Origin: Vibrio fluvialis
GTDB taxonomy: Bacteria; Pseudomonadota; Gammaproteobacteria; Enterobacterales; Vibrionaceae
Direction of reading: 5' to 3'
DNA: 64,000 bases
NCBI RefSeq assembly: GCF_900460245.1
Contig: NZ_UHIP01000001.1
Span: 310,001 to 374,000, forward strand
The notes beneath the pieces are model-generated. The model did not search any database. It was given only the letters and a program-made list of their open reading frames with translations, and was not told where the DNA came from. Each line of letters opens with the position of its first letter. Position 1 is the first letter of the stretch. Position numbers and translations under genes: made by a program. Shown here in pieces: positions 9,855 to 20,139 of this stretch.

Positions 9855-10532
9855 ATGAATTCTCCAATTAGTAGACTAGAAACTAAGCTCGGCTATCAAT
9901 TCAATAATGCTGAGCTTATCTCTTTGGCGCTGACACACCGCAGCGCCAATGGTAAACACAATGAACGTCTTGAGTTTCTGGGCGATTCAATTTTAAGTTT
10001 TGTCATTGCAGATGATCTTTATCGTCGTTTCCCGAAGGTAAACGAAGGCGACATGAGTCGCATGCGTGCAACTTTGGTGCGTGGTAATACGCTTGCAGAA
10101 CTGGGCCGTGAATTCGACCTAGGAGATTACTTAAAATTAGGTCCAGGCGAGTTGAAGAGTGGCGGTTTCCGTCGTGATTCAATTCTGGCCGATGCAGTAG
10201 AAGCGATTATCGGTGCCATCTATCTCGATAGCGATATCGAAATGGTGCGCACTATTGTGCTGAGCTGGTATCAGTCTCGTCTGGAAGCGATTAAGCCGGG
10301 CGTTTCGCAAAAAGACCCGAAAACTCGTCTGCAGGAATTCCTTCAGGGCAGAAGAAAACCGCTGCCTGTCTACACTGTGACTAATATTAAAGGTGAGGCA
10401 CACAATCAGGAATTCACTGTAGCGTGTGAAATTGCAGGCATCGGAGAGCCTGTAATTGGTAAAGGTACGAGCCGCCGCAAGGCAGAACAAGCGGCTGCAG
10501 AAACGGCACTAGAGCAATTGACAAATGTCTGA
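9855..10532 (+). CDS. rnc: Ribonuclease III
   Basis: RNase III cuts double-stranded RNA, notably in rRNA precursors. The 225-residue protein has the [14 protein letters not shown] signature (about residues 37-50), with acidic metal ligands there and in [11 protein letters not shown], and a C-terminal double-stranded-RNA-binding domain (about 155-225). Length is standard. The start of era lies inside its last eight bases, so translation of the two is coupled. Confidence 0.98.
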   Translation: MNSPISRLETKLGYQFNNAELISLALTHRSANGKHNERLEFLGDSILSFVIADDLYRRFPKVNEGDMSRMRATLVRGNTLAELGREFDLGDYLKLGPGELKSGGFRRDSILADAVEAIIGAIYLDSDIEMVRTIVLSWYQSRLEAIKPGVSQKDPKTRLQEFLQGRRKPLPVYTVTNIKGEAHNQEFTVACEIAGIGEPVIGKGTSRRKAEQAAAETALEQLTNV

Positions 10533-11490
10533 TCAAGAATTCGATATCGATGCATATTTTGCATCCAGTGGTGAAAGTTCATCTTCACCAGACAATCAAC
10601 ACTGTGGTTTCGTGGCGATCGTCGGTCGTCCGAACGTAGGTAAATCGACGCTGCTGAATAACATTCTCGGCCAGAAGATTTCGATCACGTCGCGCAAACC
10701 ACAAACCACGCGTCACCGCATCATGGGCGTGGACACCGATGGTGATTATCAGGCGATTTACGTCGATACACCGGGACTGCACATTGAAGAAAAACGCGCC
10801 ATCAACCGCCTGATGAACCGGGCGGCGAGCAGCTCGCTCAGCGACGTGAATCTGGTGTTTTTTGTGGTGGAAGGCACGCACTGGACTGCCGATGATGAGA
10901 TGGTGCTGAACAAGCTGAAGAATGCCAACTTCCCCGTGGTGCTGTGTGTCAATAAAGTCGACAACGTAAAAGACCGCAACGAAGTCATGCTGCACATGAT
11001 GGATCTGTCGAACAAGATGGGCTTTGTCGATGTGGTGCCAATTTCCGCCAAGCTCGGCAAGAACGTTGACGTGCTGCGCAAGCATGTGCGTGATCATCTG
11101 CCAAAAGCGGTGCACCATTTTCCGGAAGAGTACGTCACTGACCGCTCTCAACGCTTTATGGCATCAGAAATCATTCGTGAAAAGCTGATGCGCTTCACTG
11201 GTGAAGAACTGCCATACTCGGTGACCGTTGAGATTGAACGCTTTGACTACAACCCGGAAACCGACGGTTTCCATATCAACGCCCTGATTCTGGTTGAGCG
11301 TATCGGTCAGAAGAAAATGGTGATTGGTAACAAAGGTGAGAAGATCAAAACCATCGGCACCCAAGCTCGTCTCGATATGGAAGAGCTGTTTGGCCGCAAG
11401 GTGTATCTGGAAACCTGGGTGAAAGTGAAATCGGGCTGGGCGGACGACGAACGTGCGCTGCGCTCACTGGGTTATATCGACGACCTGTAA
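10525..11490 (+). CDS. era: GTPase Era
   Basis: Era is an essential GTPase that binds the 3' end of 16S rRNA and helps mature the 30S subunit. G motifs are visible: GRPNVGKST, the DTPG of the switch II region and NKVD. A C-terminal KH domain includes [13 protein letters not shown]. At 321 residues it is about 20 longer than E. coli Era; the extra part is an acidic, serine-rich N-terminal extension (about residues 1-25) before the G domain. Translation overlaps rnc by eight bases. Confidence 0.97.
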   Translation: MSDQEFDIDAYFASSGESSSSPDNQHCGFVAIVGRPNVGKSTLLNNILGQKISITSRKPQTTRHRIMGVDTDGDYQAIYVDTPGLHIEEKRAINRLMNRAASSSLSDVNLVFFVVEGTHWTADDEMVLNKLKNANFPVVLCVNKVDNVKDRNEVMLHMMDLSNKMGFVDVVPISAKLGKNVDVLRKHVRDHLPKAVHHFPEEYVTDRSQRFMASEIIREKLMRFTGEELPYSVTVEIERFDYNPETDGFHINALILVERIGQKKMVIGNKGEKIKTIGTQARLDMEELFGRKVYLETWVKVKSGWADDERALRSLGYIDDL

Positions 11491-11499
11491 TTTATCCTG

Positions 11500-11531
11500 C
11501 ACTGGCTCCGTTACGGGGCCAGTGTTTTATT
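11500..11531 (+). terminator. Terminator between era and recO
   Basis: CACTGGC-T-CCG pairs with CGG-G-GCCAGTG around a three-base TTA loop, with one G-U wobble, and TTTTATT follows. This should end or attenuate the lepA-era transcript before recO. Confidence 0.7.
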
Positions 11532-11567
11532 GACGCCTTACCCACTGCGAGAACGGATTTCCTCTAT

Positions 11568-12293
11568 ATGTCAGACGGCCTACAACGCTGCTTTGTGCTC
11601 CATCGGCGTCCGTACAGCGAAACCAGCCTGATTCTGGATGTGTTCAGCGAAGAGTACGGACGACTGACGTTGCTTGCCAAAGGTGCGCGCAGTAAGCGCT
11701 CCAATCTCAAAGGTGCATTGCAGCCGTTCACGCCTCTGTTGCTCAAATGGTCGGGTAACAGTTCGATGAAAACGCTGCGTCAGGCAGAAGCGATCAGTCT
11801 CGGGCTGCCGCTGTCGGGTATCCATCTCTATTCGGCGATGTACGTCAACGAACTGGTTGGACGCGTGCTGGCACCAGAAGTACCATCGCCGGGGCTGTTT
11901 CATGACTATCTGTTTGCGCTGACCGAACTGGCTCAGTGCGATAATCCGGAGCCGCCGCTGCGCCGTTTTGAACTGGCTCTGCTCTCTTCTATGGGGTACG
12001 GCGTTGATTTTCTTCACTGCGCGGGAACGGGGGAGCCGATCGATCCGGACATGACTTACCGTTATCGCGAACAAAAAGGCTTTATTGCGTCGGTGCGGCG
12101 CGATAACCTGACATTTCTTGGCAATGAACTGATCGCTATCAGTGAACGCCGCTTCACCTCCAAAGAGCAGCTGCAGGCGGCAAAACGCTTTACACGTATT
12201 GCCTTAAAGCCGTATCTTGGCGGTAAACCTTTAAAAAGCCGGGAATTGTTCCGGCAAGTAACGCAACCCAGAGCACGGAGTATAGGAAAATGA
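11568..12293 (+). CDS. recO: DNA repair protein RecO
   Basis: RecO works with RecR and RecF to load RecA onto SSB-coated single-stranded DNA and to anneal strands. The 241-residue protein has the N-terminal OB-fold segment ([24 protein letters not shown] begins it), a helical middle and the characteristic C-terminal RKYLGG-like [15 protein letters not shown] motif. Its end overlaps the start of pdxJ by four bases (ATGA), giving coupled translation. Confidence 0.96.
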   Translation: MSDGLQRCFVLHRRPYSETSLILDVFSEEYGRLTLLAKGARSKRSNLKGALQPFTPLLLKWSGNSSMKTLRQAEAISLGLPLSGIHLYSAMYVNELVGRVLAPEVPSPGLFHDYLFALTELAQCDNPEPPLRRFELALLSSMGYGVDFLHCAGTGEPIDPDMTYRYREQKGFIASVRRDNLTFLGNELIAISERRFTSKEQLQAAKRFTRIALKPYLGGKPLKSRELFRQVTQPRARSIGK

Positions 12294-13021
12294 GCTCAAT
12301 TCTTTTAGGTGTGAATATCGACCATGTCGCCACTTTGCGTAATGCACGCGGCACCAAATATCCGGATCCAGTGCATGCGGCGGAAATCGCAGAGCGTGCG
12401 GGTGCGGATGGTATCACCATTCACCTGCGAGAAGACCGTCGCCATATCCTGGACCGTGATGTGCGCATTCTGCGTGAAACGATTCAGACCCGTATGAACC
12501 TGGAAATGGCGGTGACGGATGAAATGGTGGAGATCGCGCTGCAAACGCAACCGGAATTTGTGTGTCTGGTTCCGGAAAAACGTGAAGAGCTGACCACTGA
12601 AGGTGGCCTGGACGTGATTGGCCAGCTGGAAAAAGTCAAAGCGGCAACGCAAAAACTGACCGCAGCAGGTATCAAAGTGTCACTGTTCATCGATGCAGAC
12701 CGTGAACAGATTGACGCGGCAAAAGCGTGTGGCGCACCGTTTATCGAGCTGCACACTGGTCACTACGCGGATGCTGAGTGCGAAGTGGAACAGCAGAACG
12801 AACTGAAGAAAATCGCCGCCGCCGCAAGCTACGCGGCCGATCAAGGCATCACTGTCAACGCTGGTCACGGCCTGACGTACCACAACGTCGCGGCGATTGC
12901 AGCGATTCCGGAAATCTACGAACTGAATATCGGCCACTCGATTATTGGTCGCGCGGTATTTGATGGTCTGTCAAAAGCAGTCGCGGACATGAAAGCCGTG
13001 ATGGAAGACGCGCGTCGTTAA
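12290..13021 (+). CDS. pdxJ: Pyridoxine 5'-phosphate synthase
   Basis: PdxJ condenses 1-deoxyxylulose 5-phosphate with 3-amino-2-oxopropyl phosphate to make pyridoxine 5'-phosphate, the last ring-forming step of vitamin B6 synthesis. The 243-residue TIM barrel shows [18 protein letters not shown] at the N-terminus, [13 protein letters not shown], and [10 protein letters not shown] with the phosphate-binding [12 protein letters not shown] near the end. Length is standard. It is followed five bases later by acpS. Confidence 0.98.
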   Translation: MSSILLGVNIDHVATLRNARGTKYPDPVHAAEIAERAGADGITIHLREDRRHILDRDVRILRETIQTRMNLEMAVTDEMVEIALQTQPEFVCLVPEKREELTTEGGLDVIGQLEKVKAATQKLTAAGIKVSLFIDADREQIDAAKACGAPFIELHTGHYADAECEVEQQNELKKIAAAASYAADQGITVNAGHGLTYHNVAAIAAIPEIYELNIGHSIIGRAVFDGLSKAVADMKAVMEDARR

Positions 13022-13026
13022 TCAGC

Positions 13027-13404
13027 ATGATTGTCGGACTCGGTACAGACATCGCGGAAATTGAGCGCATTGAAAAAGCCCTGGCCCGCAGTGGCCGTGC
13101 TTTTGCCGAGCGCATTCTGACGCCGCAAGAACTCACGCAGTTTGATGGCCTGAAACAACAAGGCCGTTATCTGGCTAAGCGTTTTGCTGCCAAAGAAGCG
13201 GCGTCCAAGGCGCTGGGTACAGGCATTGCGCATGGCGTGAGTTTTCAGGACTTTGCCATCAGCAACGATGACAATGGTAAACCTTTGCTGAGCCTGAGTG
13301 GCAAAGCGGCGGAATTGGCGCAGCGCAGCCAAGTGGCGTCGGTGCATCTGACCATTTCCGATGAGCGCCACTATGCGGTGGCGACAGTGATACTCGAAGC
13401 GTGA
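13027..13404 (+). CDS. acpS: Holo-[acyl-carrier-protein] synthase
   Basis: AcpS moves 4'-phosphopantetheine from coenzyme A to a serine of apo-acyl-carrier protein. The 125-residue protein has the family motifs [16 protein letters not shown] (metal-binding Asp near residue 8) and [16 protein letters not shown] (catalytic Lys/Glu around residue 58). The recO-pdxJ-acpS order is the classic gammaproteobacterial cluster, and a strong terminator follows. Confidence 0.97.
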   Translation: MIVGLGTDIAEIERIEKALARSGRAFAERILTPQELTQFDGLKQQGRYLAKRFAAKEAASKALGTGIAHGVSFQDFAISNDDNGKPLLSLSGKAAELAQRSQVASVHLTISDERHYAVATVILEA

Positions 13405-13423
13405 AGCAGAACGATATCTCAAT

Positions 13424-13454
13424 AAAAAAAGAGGTGCTCAACACCTCTTTTTTT
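13424..13454. terminator. Bidirectional terminator between acpS and barA
   Basis: A6-7 / GAGGTG / five-base loop / CACCTC / T7. The symmetry lets it serve both convergent genes. Confidence 0.85.
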
Positions 13455-13472
13455 GTTGGCGGTAGCAGCCCT

Positions 13473-16274
13473 CTACTCGGGCTGTTCGGTTAAGTACGGT
13501 TGCGCGGTGGCAATGACCTTTTCCATCTCATCCTGCAGTTCAAACAGTTCTGGCTCGACATCGCTGATGCTGGCGCCCGAACGCAGCGTTTGCTCCAGCG
13601 TGGCACACACTTTCTTCAAGCGTGGTACGCCGCTGTAGGAGCAACTACCGTGCAGTTTGTGTACGTGATGGAGCAGATCGGCAATCAAGTATTCATCATC
13701 TTCCAGAGCCATTTCGACTACCTGATTCACTTCCGGAATCGACTCGACCAGCATCCTGAGCATTTCACGCGCCAAGTCTTCCTTATTGGCCGCTTGTTTG
13801 AGCGCTGCCTGCCAGTCGACGATGATGTTGCTGTGTTCCGGCTCATCGCTGCTAATGGCGTTGGCATCGAACTCAATCGGCTCGGGCAACTCTATCTTGT
13901 TTACGTCATGCTGCAGTGATTCCGGACTCCAGTGCACCAGTACCTGTTGCAGAATATGCTCTTCAATCGGTTTGGTCAGGTAGTCGTCCATGCCTGCCTT
14001 AAGCAGGCGATCGCGTTCGCCGGACATCGCATGCGCGGTGACGGCAATCACGGGCGTATTCTGATTGAGTTCCAGTTGCTTAATCTCTTTACACGCCGTC
14101 ACGCCGTCCATGTGTGGCATCTGAATGTCCATCAGAACGATGTCGAAGTGACGCTGGCGAGCTTGCTCAATCGCATCCTGACCGTTGGTGCAGGAGACTA
14201 CGGCATCCACGCGTTCTTGCAGTAGTGCAGTGATCAGCTTCAGGTTAGCCGGGTTGTCATCGACTGCCATTACGGTGAGTGGCATCTTGTCTTGCTTGAC
14301 GGGCAGTTCCTGCGGCGGCGCTTCCACCACTGCGGGTTGATGCGCGATCAGCGTCTGCAGCAGTTTCTTACGCGACAGCGGCTTGGTAATACACTGCACC
14401 GGATACTGCTTCATCAGCAGGTCGGCCAGTGCCAGTTCAGTACTCGGGGTACCGACAATCACATTCGAGGTGATACTAATCGCACGCTGCACCCACTGCT
14501 CAACCAGTTCAACATCGGTTTCTTTGCTCGGCGCCAGATTCAGCAACACATAATCGAAATGATCCGATTCTTCCGGCATCGCTGAACGATAGGTCACGGT
14601 CAGGCCCGCTTGCACCAGCAGTTGCTGCACTATCGACGCCGCCTGCATGTTCGGCTCAACCAGCAGCAATTGTTTGTTGCTCAGTACTTGCGGATCCAGC
14701 CAGTCGCTCATTGGCATTTCGGTAATGTGCAGACGCAGAGTGAACCAGAAGGTGGAACCCTGGTGCAGGCGGCTGGTGAGGCTGATTTCGCCGCCCATCT
14801 GGCTGACCAGTTTCTGGGTAATAACCAAGCCCAAACCGGTGCCGCCGTAGCGACGTGAAATGCTGGCGTCGGCCTGACTGAAGGCCTGGAACAACTGCGC
14901 TTGCTGACGCTCGGAAATACCAATCCCGGTATCACGCACCATAAATTGCAGCTCCACCACATCATCGCGCTGCGAGCGCATTTCGACACTGATGTCGATG
15001 TTGCCACGCTCGGTAAACTTGATGGAGTTACCGACCAGGTTGGTCAGTACCTGTTGAATACGCAGTGGGTCGCCGACCAGACCAGCCGGGATCTTCGGAT
15101 CCACTTTGAGCGTGATTTCCAGCCCTTTTTCATGCGCGCTGGTGGCTTGCAGATTAACCACTTCTTCCAGCGTTTCCTGGAACTCAAACGGAATGTTTTC
15201 CAGTGCCAGTTTGCCCGCTTCCAGTTTCGAGAAGTCGAGAATGTCATTGATGATGGTTAGCAGGTTGTTGGCCGACTTTTCAATTGTTTGCAGGTAATCG
15301 GCCTGACTGTTAGTCAGCTGGGTTTTCAGCATCTGACGGGTAAAGCCAATCACACCATTCAGCGGAGTGCGCAGCTCGTGCGACATGTTGGCGAGGAATT
15401 CCGATTTGACCCGCGCTGCTTCCTGCGCGCGTTTTTTCGCGATATCCAGCTCGACGTTCTGGATCTCCAACTGTTCCAGCGTTTCGCGCAAATCCGAAGT
15501 CGCCTGATCGATGCTGTGCTGCATCTCTACGTGGTATTCCGACAGCGAGACCGCCATTGCGTTGATGCCTTTTTTCAGCGAATCGAGCTCGCCGTGCATT
15601 TTGCCTTCGATACGCACATCAAGATGGCCGCGGCGAATGCGGTCGACCATATTTTTCATGTGCGTAATCGGGCGGGTCACGTCGTGCATCAGACGGAAGG
15701 CAAATACGCCGGACAGCAGCAGTCCCATGATCAGCACCAGACAGGCGGAGAAAATTTCCTGATATTGCTGCAGGCGTAGTGACGAGAGATCCAGTTCAAT
15801 GGCGATGTAACCCAGCACTGGGGTGGATTGCGCATTAAGGTTATCTTCGATCAAACGGCTTTCAGCCAGGATTGGTGTGCGCAGGATCAGGGTGTTGTCA
15901 TCCAGTTGTGAGCTGCTGAGGACCGGGATTGGTTTGTCCTTCGGATACATCAGCGCTTCGAAATTGGGATGGAAGTTGGAGGTGACGAACAGCTCATGGC
16001 GCGCGTCAAATACCGCGATACTGCGGACAAATTTAGAATTCTTGCGGTGTGCGTAACTGATGATGCGGCGCACCGATTCGCGGCTCTGATTTTTCAGCGC
16101 ATCTTCACTGGCAATCGCCAGTGGTTCAATGATACTGGCGCCGGCATTGAGGACTTGCGTCTCCAGATCATGGTAGCGGTTGAAGGAAAACAGGGCGCTG
16201 AGCAACAGCCCGATAATCAGGGTCGGAGCCAGAGTCAGAGTAATTACGCGCGCACGTAAGCCATATCGGGTCAT
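13473..16274 (-). CDS. barA: Hybrid sensor histidine kinase BarA/VarS
   Basis: A 933-residue inner-membrane sensor that phosphorylates UvrY/VarA, the response regulator controlling the Csr small RNAs. Order: membrane helix (about 10-30), periplasmic sensor, second helix (about 172-195), HAMP (about 197-250), HisKA with His299 in MSHELRTPLNG, HATPase (about 405-515), a receiver-like segment (about 533-645), a true receiver with phosphoacceptor Asp716 in LMDIQMP, and an Hpt domain with His872 in VHKLHGSCSYSG. The first receiver-like segment has Asn579 where the Asp should be. Called VarS in Vibrio. Its promoter region (16275-16447) is shared with divergent rlmD. Confidence 0.95.
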   Translation of the reverse strand: MTRYGLRARVITLTLAPTLIIGLLLSALFSFNRYHDLETQVLNAGASIIEPLAIASEDALKNQSRESVRRIISYAHRKNSKFVRSIAVFDARHELFVTSNFHPNFEALMYPKDKPIPVLSSSQLDDNTLILRTPILAESRLIEDNLNAQSTPVLGYIAIELDLSSLRLQQYQEIFSACLVLIMGLLLSGVFAFRLMHDVTRPITHMKNMVDRIRRGHLDVRIEGKMHGELDSLKKGINAMAVSLSEYHVEMQHSIDQATSDLRETLEQLEIQNVELDIAKKRAQEAARVKSEFLANMSHELRTPLNGVIGFTRQMLKTQLTNSQADYLQTIEKSANNLLTIINDILDFSKLEAGKLALENIPFEFQETLEEVVNLQATSAHEKGLEITLKVDPKIPAGLVGDPLRIQQVLTNLVGNSIKFTERGNIDISVEMRSQRDDVVELQFMVRDTGIGISERQQAQLFQAFSQADASISRRYGGTGLGLVITQKLVSQMGGEISLTSRLHQGSTFWFTLRLHITEMPMSDWLDPQVLSNKQLLLVEPNMQAASIVQQLLVQAGLTVTYRSAMPEESDHFDYVLLNLAPSKETDVELVEQWVQRAISITSNVIVGTPSTELALADLLMKQYPVQCITKPLSRKKLLQTLIAHQPAVVEAPPQELPVKQDKMPLTVMAVDDNPANLKLITALLQERVDAVVSCTNGQDAIEQARQRHFDIVLMDIQMPHMDGVTACKEIKQLELNQNTPVIAVTAHAMSGERDRLLKAGMDDYLTKPIEEHILQQVLVHWSPESLQHDVNKIELPEPIEFDANAISSDEPEHSNIIVDWQAALKQAANKEDLAREMLRMLVESIPEVNQVVEMALEDDEYLIADLLHHVHKLHGSCSYSGVPRLKKVCATLEQTLRSGASISDVEPELFELQDEMEKVIATAQPYLTEQPE

Positions 16275-16447
16275 TATTGTCTAAACATCGTGGTGTGGAT
16301 ATGGGAAAATAACCGACAAAATGATTCGCCGGAGTATCGAATAAGCGGTTAGCTTAATTCAAGTACAGTTACTTCGACAATCTTCCCCGGACAGAATAGT
16401 GATTCGGGGGCGAAAACCATCATATAAATCACATTTAGGCACAGAGC

Positions 16448-17770
16448 ATGGCACGTTTTTTCCAACCGAAAAAGAAAACCACCATCAATCAGAAACATCA
16501 GTCCGTCACGGTGACGAAACTCGACCATCAGGGCGCGGGTATCGCCTACCACGAAGGTAAGCCGGTGTTCATTGACGGTGCCTTACCCGGCGAAGATGTA
16601 CTGATGCAACTGACCGAAAGCAAAAGTAAGTTTGCCCGTGCCAAGCTGATTAAAGTACTGAAACCGAGCGCGCAACGTGTGACGCCTTTTTGTCCGTATT
16701 ATGCTGAGTGTGGTGGCTGCGACTTACAGCACCTAGAGCACGCGGCACAAATCGAACACAAGCAGCAGGCGCTCAGCCAACTGATGACGAAATTCGCCGG
16801 TCAGCAACTGGCGCTGTCTGAGCCGGTTATCGCGAGCGATAAAGGTTATCGCCGCCGCGCACGTCTGAGCCTGATGTGGGATAGAAAAACGCAGCAACTG
16901 CAGTTCGGTTTTCGCCGCAAGCAAAGCAAAAGCATTGTCACTGTCACCGACTGTGCGGTGCTGGAACCCAAGTTAAATGAATTGTTGCCGGAGCTGAACA
17001 CGCTGCTGGGCGGCTTTGCTCACCCGGAGCAGTTGGGGCATGTCGAGTTGGTCAAAGCCGACAACACGCGCGTGCTGGTGCTGCGTCATCTGGCGCCGCT
17101 GACCGCCAAAGACCAAAGCGCCTTGGAGGCATTTGTCGCTCTGCATGACCTCACTCTGTATCTGATGCCAAGCAGCGATAAGCTGGAGCTAATACGCGGT
17201 GAAGGCGCCGTCTATGGTGAAGCGGGCGTGACGATTCCGTTTCTGCCGAGCAACTTTATTCAGGTGAATCAGCAGGTCAATCAGGCGATGGTCGCCCAGG
17301 CTCTGGAGTGGTTGGAGGTTTCACCTGACGAGCGTGTGTTAGATTTGTTCTGTGGTTTGGGTAACTTCAGTCTGCCGCTGGCGAAAATCGCGAAACAAGT
17401 CGTCGGCGTGGAAGGCATTGACGACATGGTTGAGCGTGCCAAAGCGAACACCGCACTAAATAATCTCAATAACGTCTCGTTTTATCAGGCTAATTTGGAA
17501 CAAGATATGACAGGTGAGGCGTGGGCAGCCGAAAAATTTGATAAAGTATTGCTCGACCCGGCCCGAGCCGGAGCGGCAGGTATCGTTGACCAGTTGGCCG
17601 AATTGGGTGCCAAACGCGTGGTTTACGTCTCGTGTAATCCTGCTACGCTTGCTCGTGACAGTCAAAGCTTGCTGAGTCAGGGATACCAGTTGGTGAAATT
17701 GGGAATGCTTGATATGTTCCCTCATACCAGCCATCTGGAATCAATGGCTTTGTTTGTAAAAAATCGGTAA
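16448..17770 (+). CDS. rlmD: 23S rRNA (uracil-1939-C5)-methyltransferase RlmD
   Basis: RlmD (RumA) methylates U1939 of 23S rRNA from S-adenosylmethionine. The 440-residue protein has an N-terminal TRAM domain, an Fe-S cluster motif ([15 protein letters not shown], near residue 80), a SAM-binding [13 protein letters not shown] loop, and the methyltransferase motifs DPARAGA and [13 protein letters not shown] with the catalytic Cys. It is divergent from barA and followed by relA, as in many Vibrio and enterobacterial genomes. Confidence 0.97.
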   Translation: MARFFQPKKKTTINQKHQSVTVTKLDHQGAGIAYHEGKPVFIDGALPGEDVLMQLTESKSKFARAKLIKVLKPSAQRVTPFCPYYAECGGCDLQHLEHAAQIEHKQQALSQLMTKFAGQQLALSEPVIASDKGYRRRARLSLMWDRKTQQLQFGFRRKQSKSIVTVTDCAVLEPKLNELLPELNTLLGGFAHPEQLGHVELVKADNTRVLVLRHLAPLTAKDQSALEAFVALHDLTLYLMPSSDKLELIRGEGAVYGEAGVTIPFLPSNFIQVNQQVNQAMVAQALEWLEVSPDERVLDLFCGLGNFSLPLAKIAKQVVGVEGIDDMVERAKANTALNNLNNVSFYQANLEQDMTGEAWAAEKFDKVLLDPARAGAAGIVDQLAELGAKRVVYVSCNPATLARDSQSLLSQGYQLVKLGMLDMFPHTSHLESMALFVKNR

Positions 17771-17834
17771 GCGTCGAACTTCCGGGAGCGGAAGGGAGTC
17801 GAATACCACAAAATATAAGAATTAGGATAATCCC

Positions 17835-20060
17835 ATGGTTGCGGTACGTAGCGCACACTTAAATCCAGACGAACAGTTTGAGCTAGAAAAATGGATTTCT
17901 AGTTTGCAACAGGAGCAGAAAACCTCAGCGAGGCTGACCGAGGTGTATCGCCAGTGCGAACATCTGCTGGAAGGTAATGCTCAGGGGCCACTACTATTGT
18001 GGCGCGGTCGTGAAATGATCGAAATCCTGATCACGCTGTCGATGGACCGCCCGACGCTGGTGGCGGCGTTGCTGTTCCCGATCGCGACCAGCGGCTTAGT
18101 CGATCGCGAAGAGCTGGAAGAAGATTACGGCAAAGAAATCATCAAGCTGATCCATGGCGTCGAAGAGATGGCGGCGATTGGTCAGCTCAACGTGACCGTG
18201 CAGGGCAGCGAAGCCTCGGCGCAGGTCGATAACGTGCGCCGCATGTTGCTCGCGATGGTCGATGATTTCCGCTGCGTGGTCATCAAGCTGGCAGAACGTA
18301 TCTGTAATCTGCGTGAAGTGAAAGATCAGCCGGATGACGTCCGTCGCTCGGCTGCGAAAGAGTGTGCCAATATCTACGCGCCGCTGGCCAACCGTCTTGG
18401 TATTGGTCAGCTGAAGTGGGAAATCGAAGATTACGCCTTCCGCTATCAGCAGCCAGACACTTACAAGCAGATCGCCAAACAGCTGTCTGAGCGCCGTATC
18501 GTGCGCGAGCAATACATTCGCGACTTCGTCAATGATCTGCGTAACGAGATGAAAATCTGCAGTATCAACGCCGAAGTGAGCGGTCGTCCGAAACATATCT
18601 ACAGCATCTGGCGCAAGATGCAGAAGAAAAACCTCGCGTTTGACGAGCTGTTCGACGTGCGCGCGGTACGTATCATTGCCGACAAACTGCAAGATTGTTA
18701 TGCCGCGCTGGGCGTGGTGCACACCAAATACAAACATCTGCCCAGCGAGTTTGATGATTACGTCGCCAACCCGAAACCGAACGGCTACCAGTCGATTCAT
18801 ACGGTGATTCTGGGTCCGGAAGGCAAAACGATCGAAATCCAGATTCGTACCAAGCAGATGCATGAAGAATCGGAACTTGGCGTAGCGGCGCACTGGAAGT
18901 ACAAAGAAGGCGCCAGCAGCGGCCGCAGTGGTTACGATGAAAAGATCACTTGGCTGCGTAAACTGCTCGATTGGCAGGAAGAGATGTCCGATTCTGGCGA
19001 AATGCTGGATGAACTGCGCAGTCAGGTGTTTGATGATCGCGTATACGCATTTACGCCGCGCGGTGATGTGGTCGATCTGCCGATGGGCGCGACACCACTG
19101 GATTTTGCTTACCACATTCACTCTGAAGTCGGCCATCGTTGTATCGGTGCGAAAGTGGCGGGACGTATCGTGCCGTTTACGCACAAACTGCACATGGGCG
19201 ATCAGGTGGAAATCATCACCGCCAAAGAGCCCAACCCATCGCGTGACTGGCTGAACCCGTCGCTTGGCTTTGTGCACTCGGGTCGTGCGCGTGCCAAGAT
19301 CAACGCTTGGTTCCGCAAGCAGAGCCGCGAGAAGAACCTCGAAGCAGGGCGTGAGATCCTTGAAGCCGAATTGGTGAAAATTGGTGCCACGCTGAAAGAT
19401 GCCGAAGCGTACGCGCTGAAGCGGTTTAACGTCAATACCGCAGATGAGCTGTATGTCGGTGTCGGCAGCGGTGACCTGCGTATCAACCAAATTGTTAACC
19501 ATATCAATGCATTGGTGAACAAGCCGACCGCCGAAGAAGAAGACAAGCTGGTGCTTGAAAAACTTCAGGTCGGAGAGAACAAATCCGCAAGCGCGCACCA
19601 TCGTCCGCATAAAGATGCGGTGGTGGTGGAAGGTGTCGATAACCTGATGACTCATCTGGCACGCTGCTGTCAGCCGATACCGGGCGATGAAATCAAAGGT
19701 TACATCACGCAGGGGCGTGGGATTTCTGTCCATCGCAGCGACTGTGAACAGCTTGAAGAGCTGAGCCATCACGCGCCAGAGCGTATCATTGATACCGTGT
19801 GGGGCAGTGGTTTTGTCGGCAGTTATCATCTGACCCTGCGCGTTGAAGCGATGGAGCGTGTTGGTCTGCTGAAAGACATCACGACGCTGCTGAGTAACGA
19901 GAAAGTAAAAGTCAGCACCATGAAGAGTCGCAGCGACTACAAGCGCCAGATCATCATCATGGACTTCGAGCTGGAAGTGAACAGCGTTGAAGTGTTGGAG
20001 CGCGTATCTAAACGTATTGAACAGATCAAAGATGTCATGCTGGTGAAACGTCTCGGCTAA
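17835..20060 (+). CDS. relA: GTP pyrophosphokinase RelA
   Basis: RelA makes (p)ppGpp when uncharged tRNA enters the ribosome A site. The 741 residues run: inactive HD domain (the region RPTLVAALLFPIATSGLVDREELEE lacks the His-Asp pair), synthetase domain with RPKHIYSIWRKM and VANPKPNGYQSIHT, TGS domain (VYAFTPRGDVVDLP), a conserved double-cysteine region (LARCCQPIPGDEI) and a C-terminal ACT domain. A missing HD pair is normal for RelA and separates it from SpoT. A good ribosome site (AGGA) lies six bases before the ATG. Confidence 0.98.
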   Translation: MVAVRSAHLNPDEQFELEKWISSLQQEQKTSARLTEVYRQCEHLLEGNAQGPLLLWRGREMIEILITLSMDRPTLVAALLFPIATSGLVDREELEEDYGKEIIKLIHGVEEMAAIGQLNVTVQGSEASAQVDNVRRMLLAMVDDFRCVVIKLAERICNLREVKDQPDDVRRSAAKECANIYAPLANRLGIGQLKWEIEDYAFRYQQPDTYKQIAKQLSERRIVREQYIRDFVNDLRNEMKICSINAEVSGRPKHIYSIWRKMQKKNLAFDELFDVRAVRIIADKLQDCYAALGVVHTKYKHLPSEFDDYVANPKPNGYQSIHTVILGPEGKTIEIQIRTKQMHEESELGVAAHWKYKEGASSGRSGYDEKITWLRKLLDWQEEMSDSGEMLDELRSQVFDDRVYAFTPRGDVVDLPMGATPLDFAYHIHSEVGHRCIGAKVAGRIVPFTHKLHMGDQVEIITAKEPNPSRDWLNPSLGFVHSGRARAKINAWFRKQSREKNLEAGREILEAELVKIGATLKDAEAYALKRFNVNTADELYVGVGSGDLRINQIVNHINALVNKPTAEEEDKLVLEKLQVGENKSASAHHRPHKDAVVVEGVDNLMTHLARCCQPIPGDEIKGYITQGRGISVHRSDCEQLEELSHHAPERIIDTVWGSGFVGSYHLTLRVEAMERVGLLKDITTLLSNEKVKVSTMKSRSDYKRQIIIMDFELEVNSVEVLERVSKRIEQIKDVMLVKRLG

Positions 20061-20090
20061 CCTCTGCGAGGTTCAGCGCCAAATAATCTA

Positions 20091-20124
20091 AGGCGAGTGG
20101 TGATGCTGCTCGCCTTTTTGTTTT
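20091..20124 (+). terminator. Terminator between relA and mazG
   Basis: AGGCGAG pairs with CTCGCCT around an eleven-base loop, followed by TTTTTGTTTT. mazG begins just downstream with its own ribosome site inside the distal T-rich tail. Confidence 0.7.
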
Positions 20125-20139
20125 AAGGAAGTAAGTCAT

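Noticed and set aside
17779..17794. CTTCCG-GGAG-CGGAAG after rlmD as a terminator
   Set aside because: Six-base stem with no following T run; rlmD and relA may be co-transcribed.
18096..19829. A 577-codon open frame antisense to relA
   Set aside because: relA is complete and well conserved on the other strand; the antisense frame has low-complexity His/Arg/Gln-rich translation typical of shadow frames and no recognisable motif.
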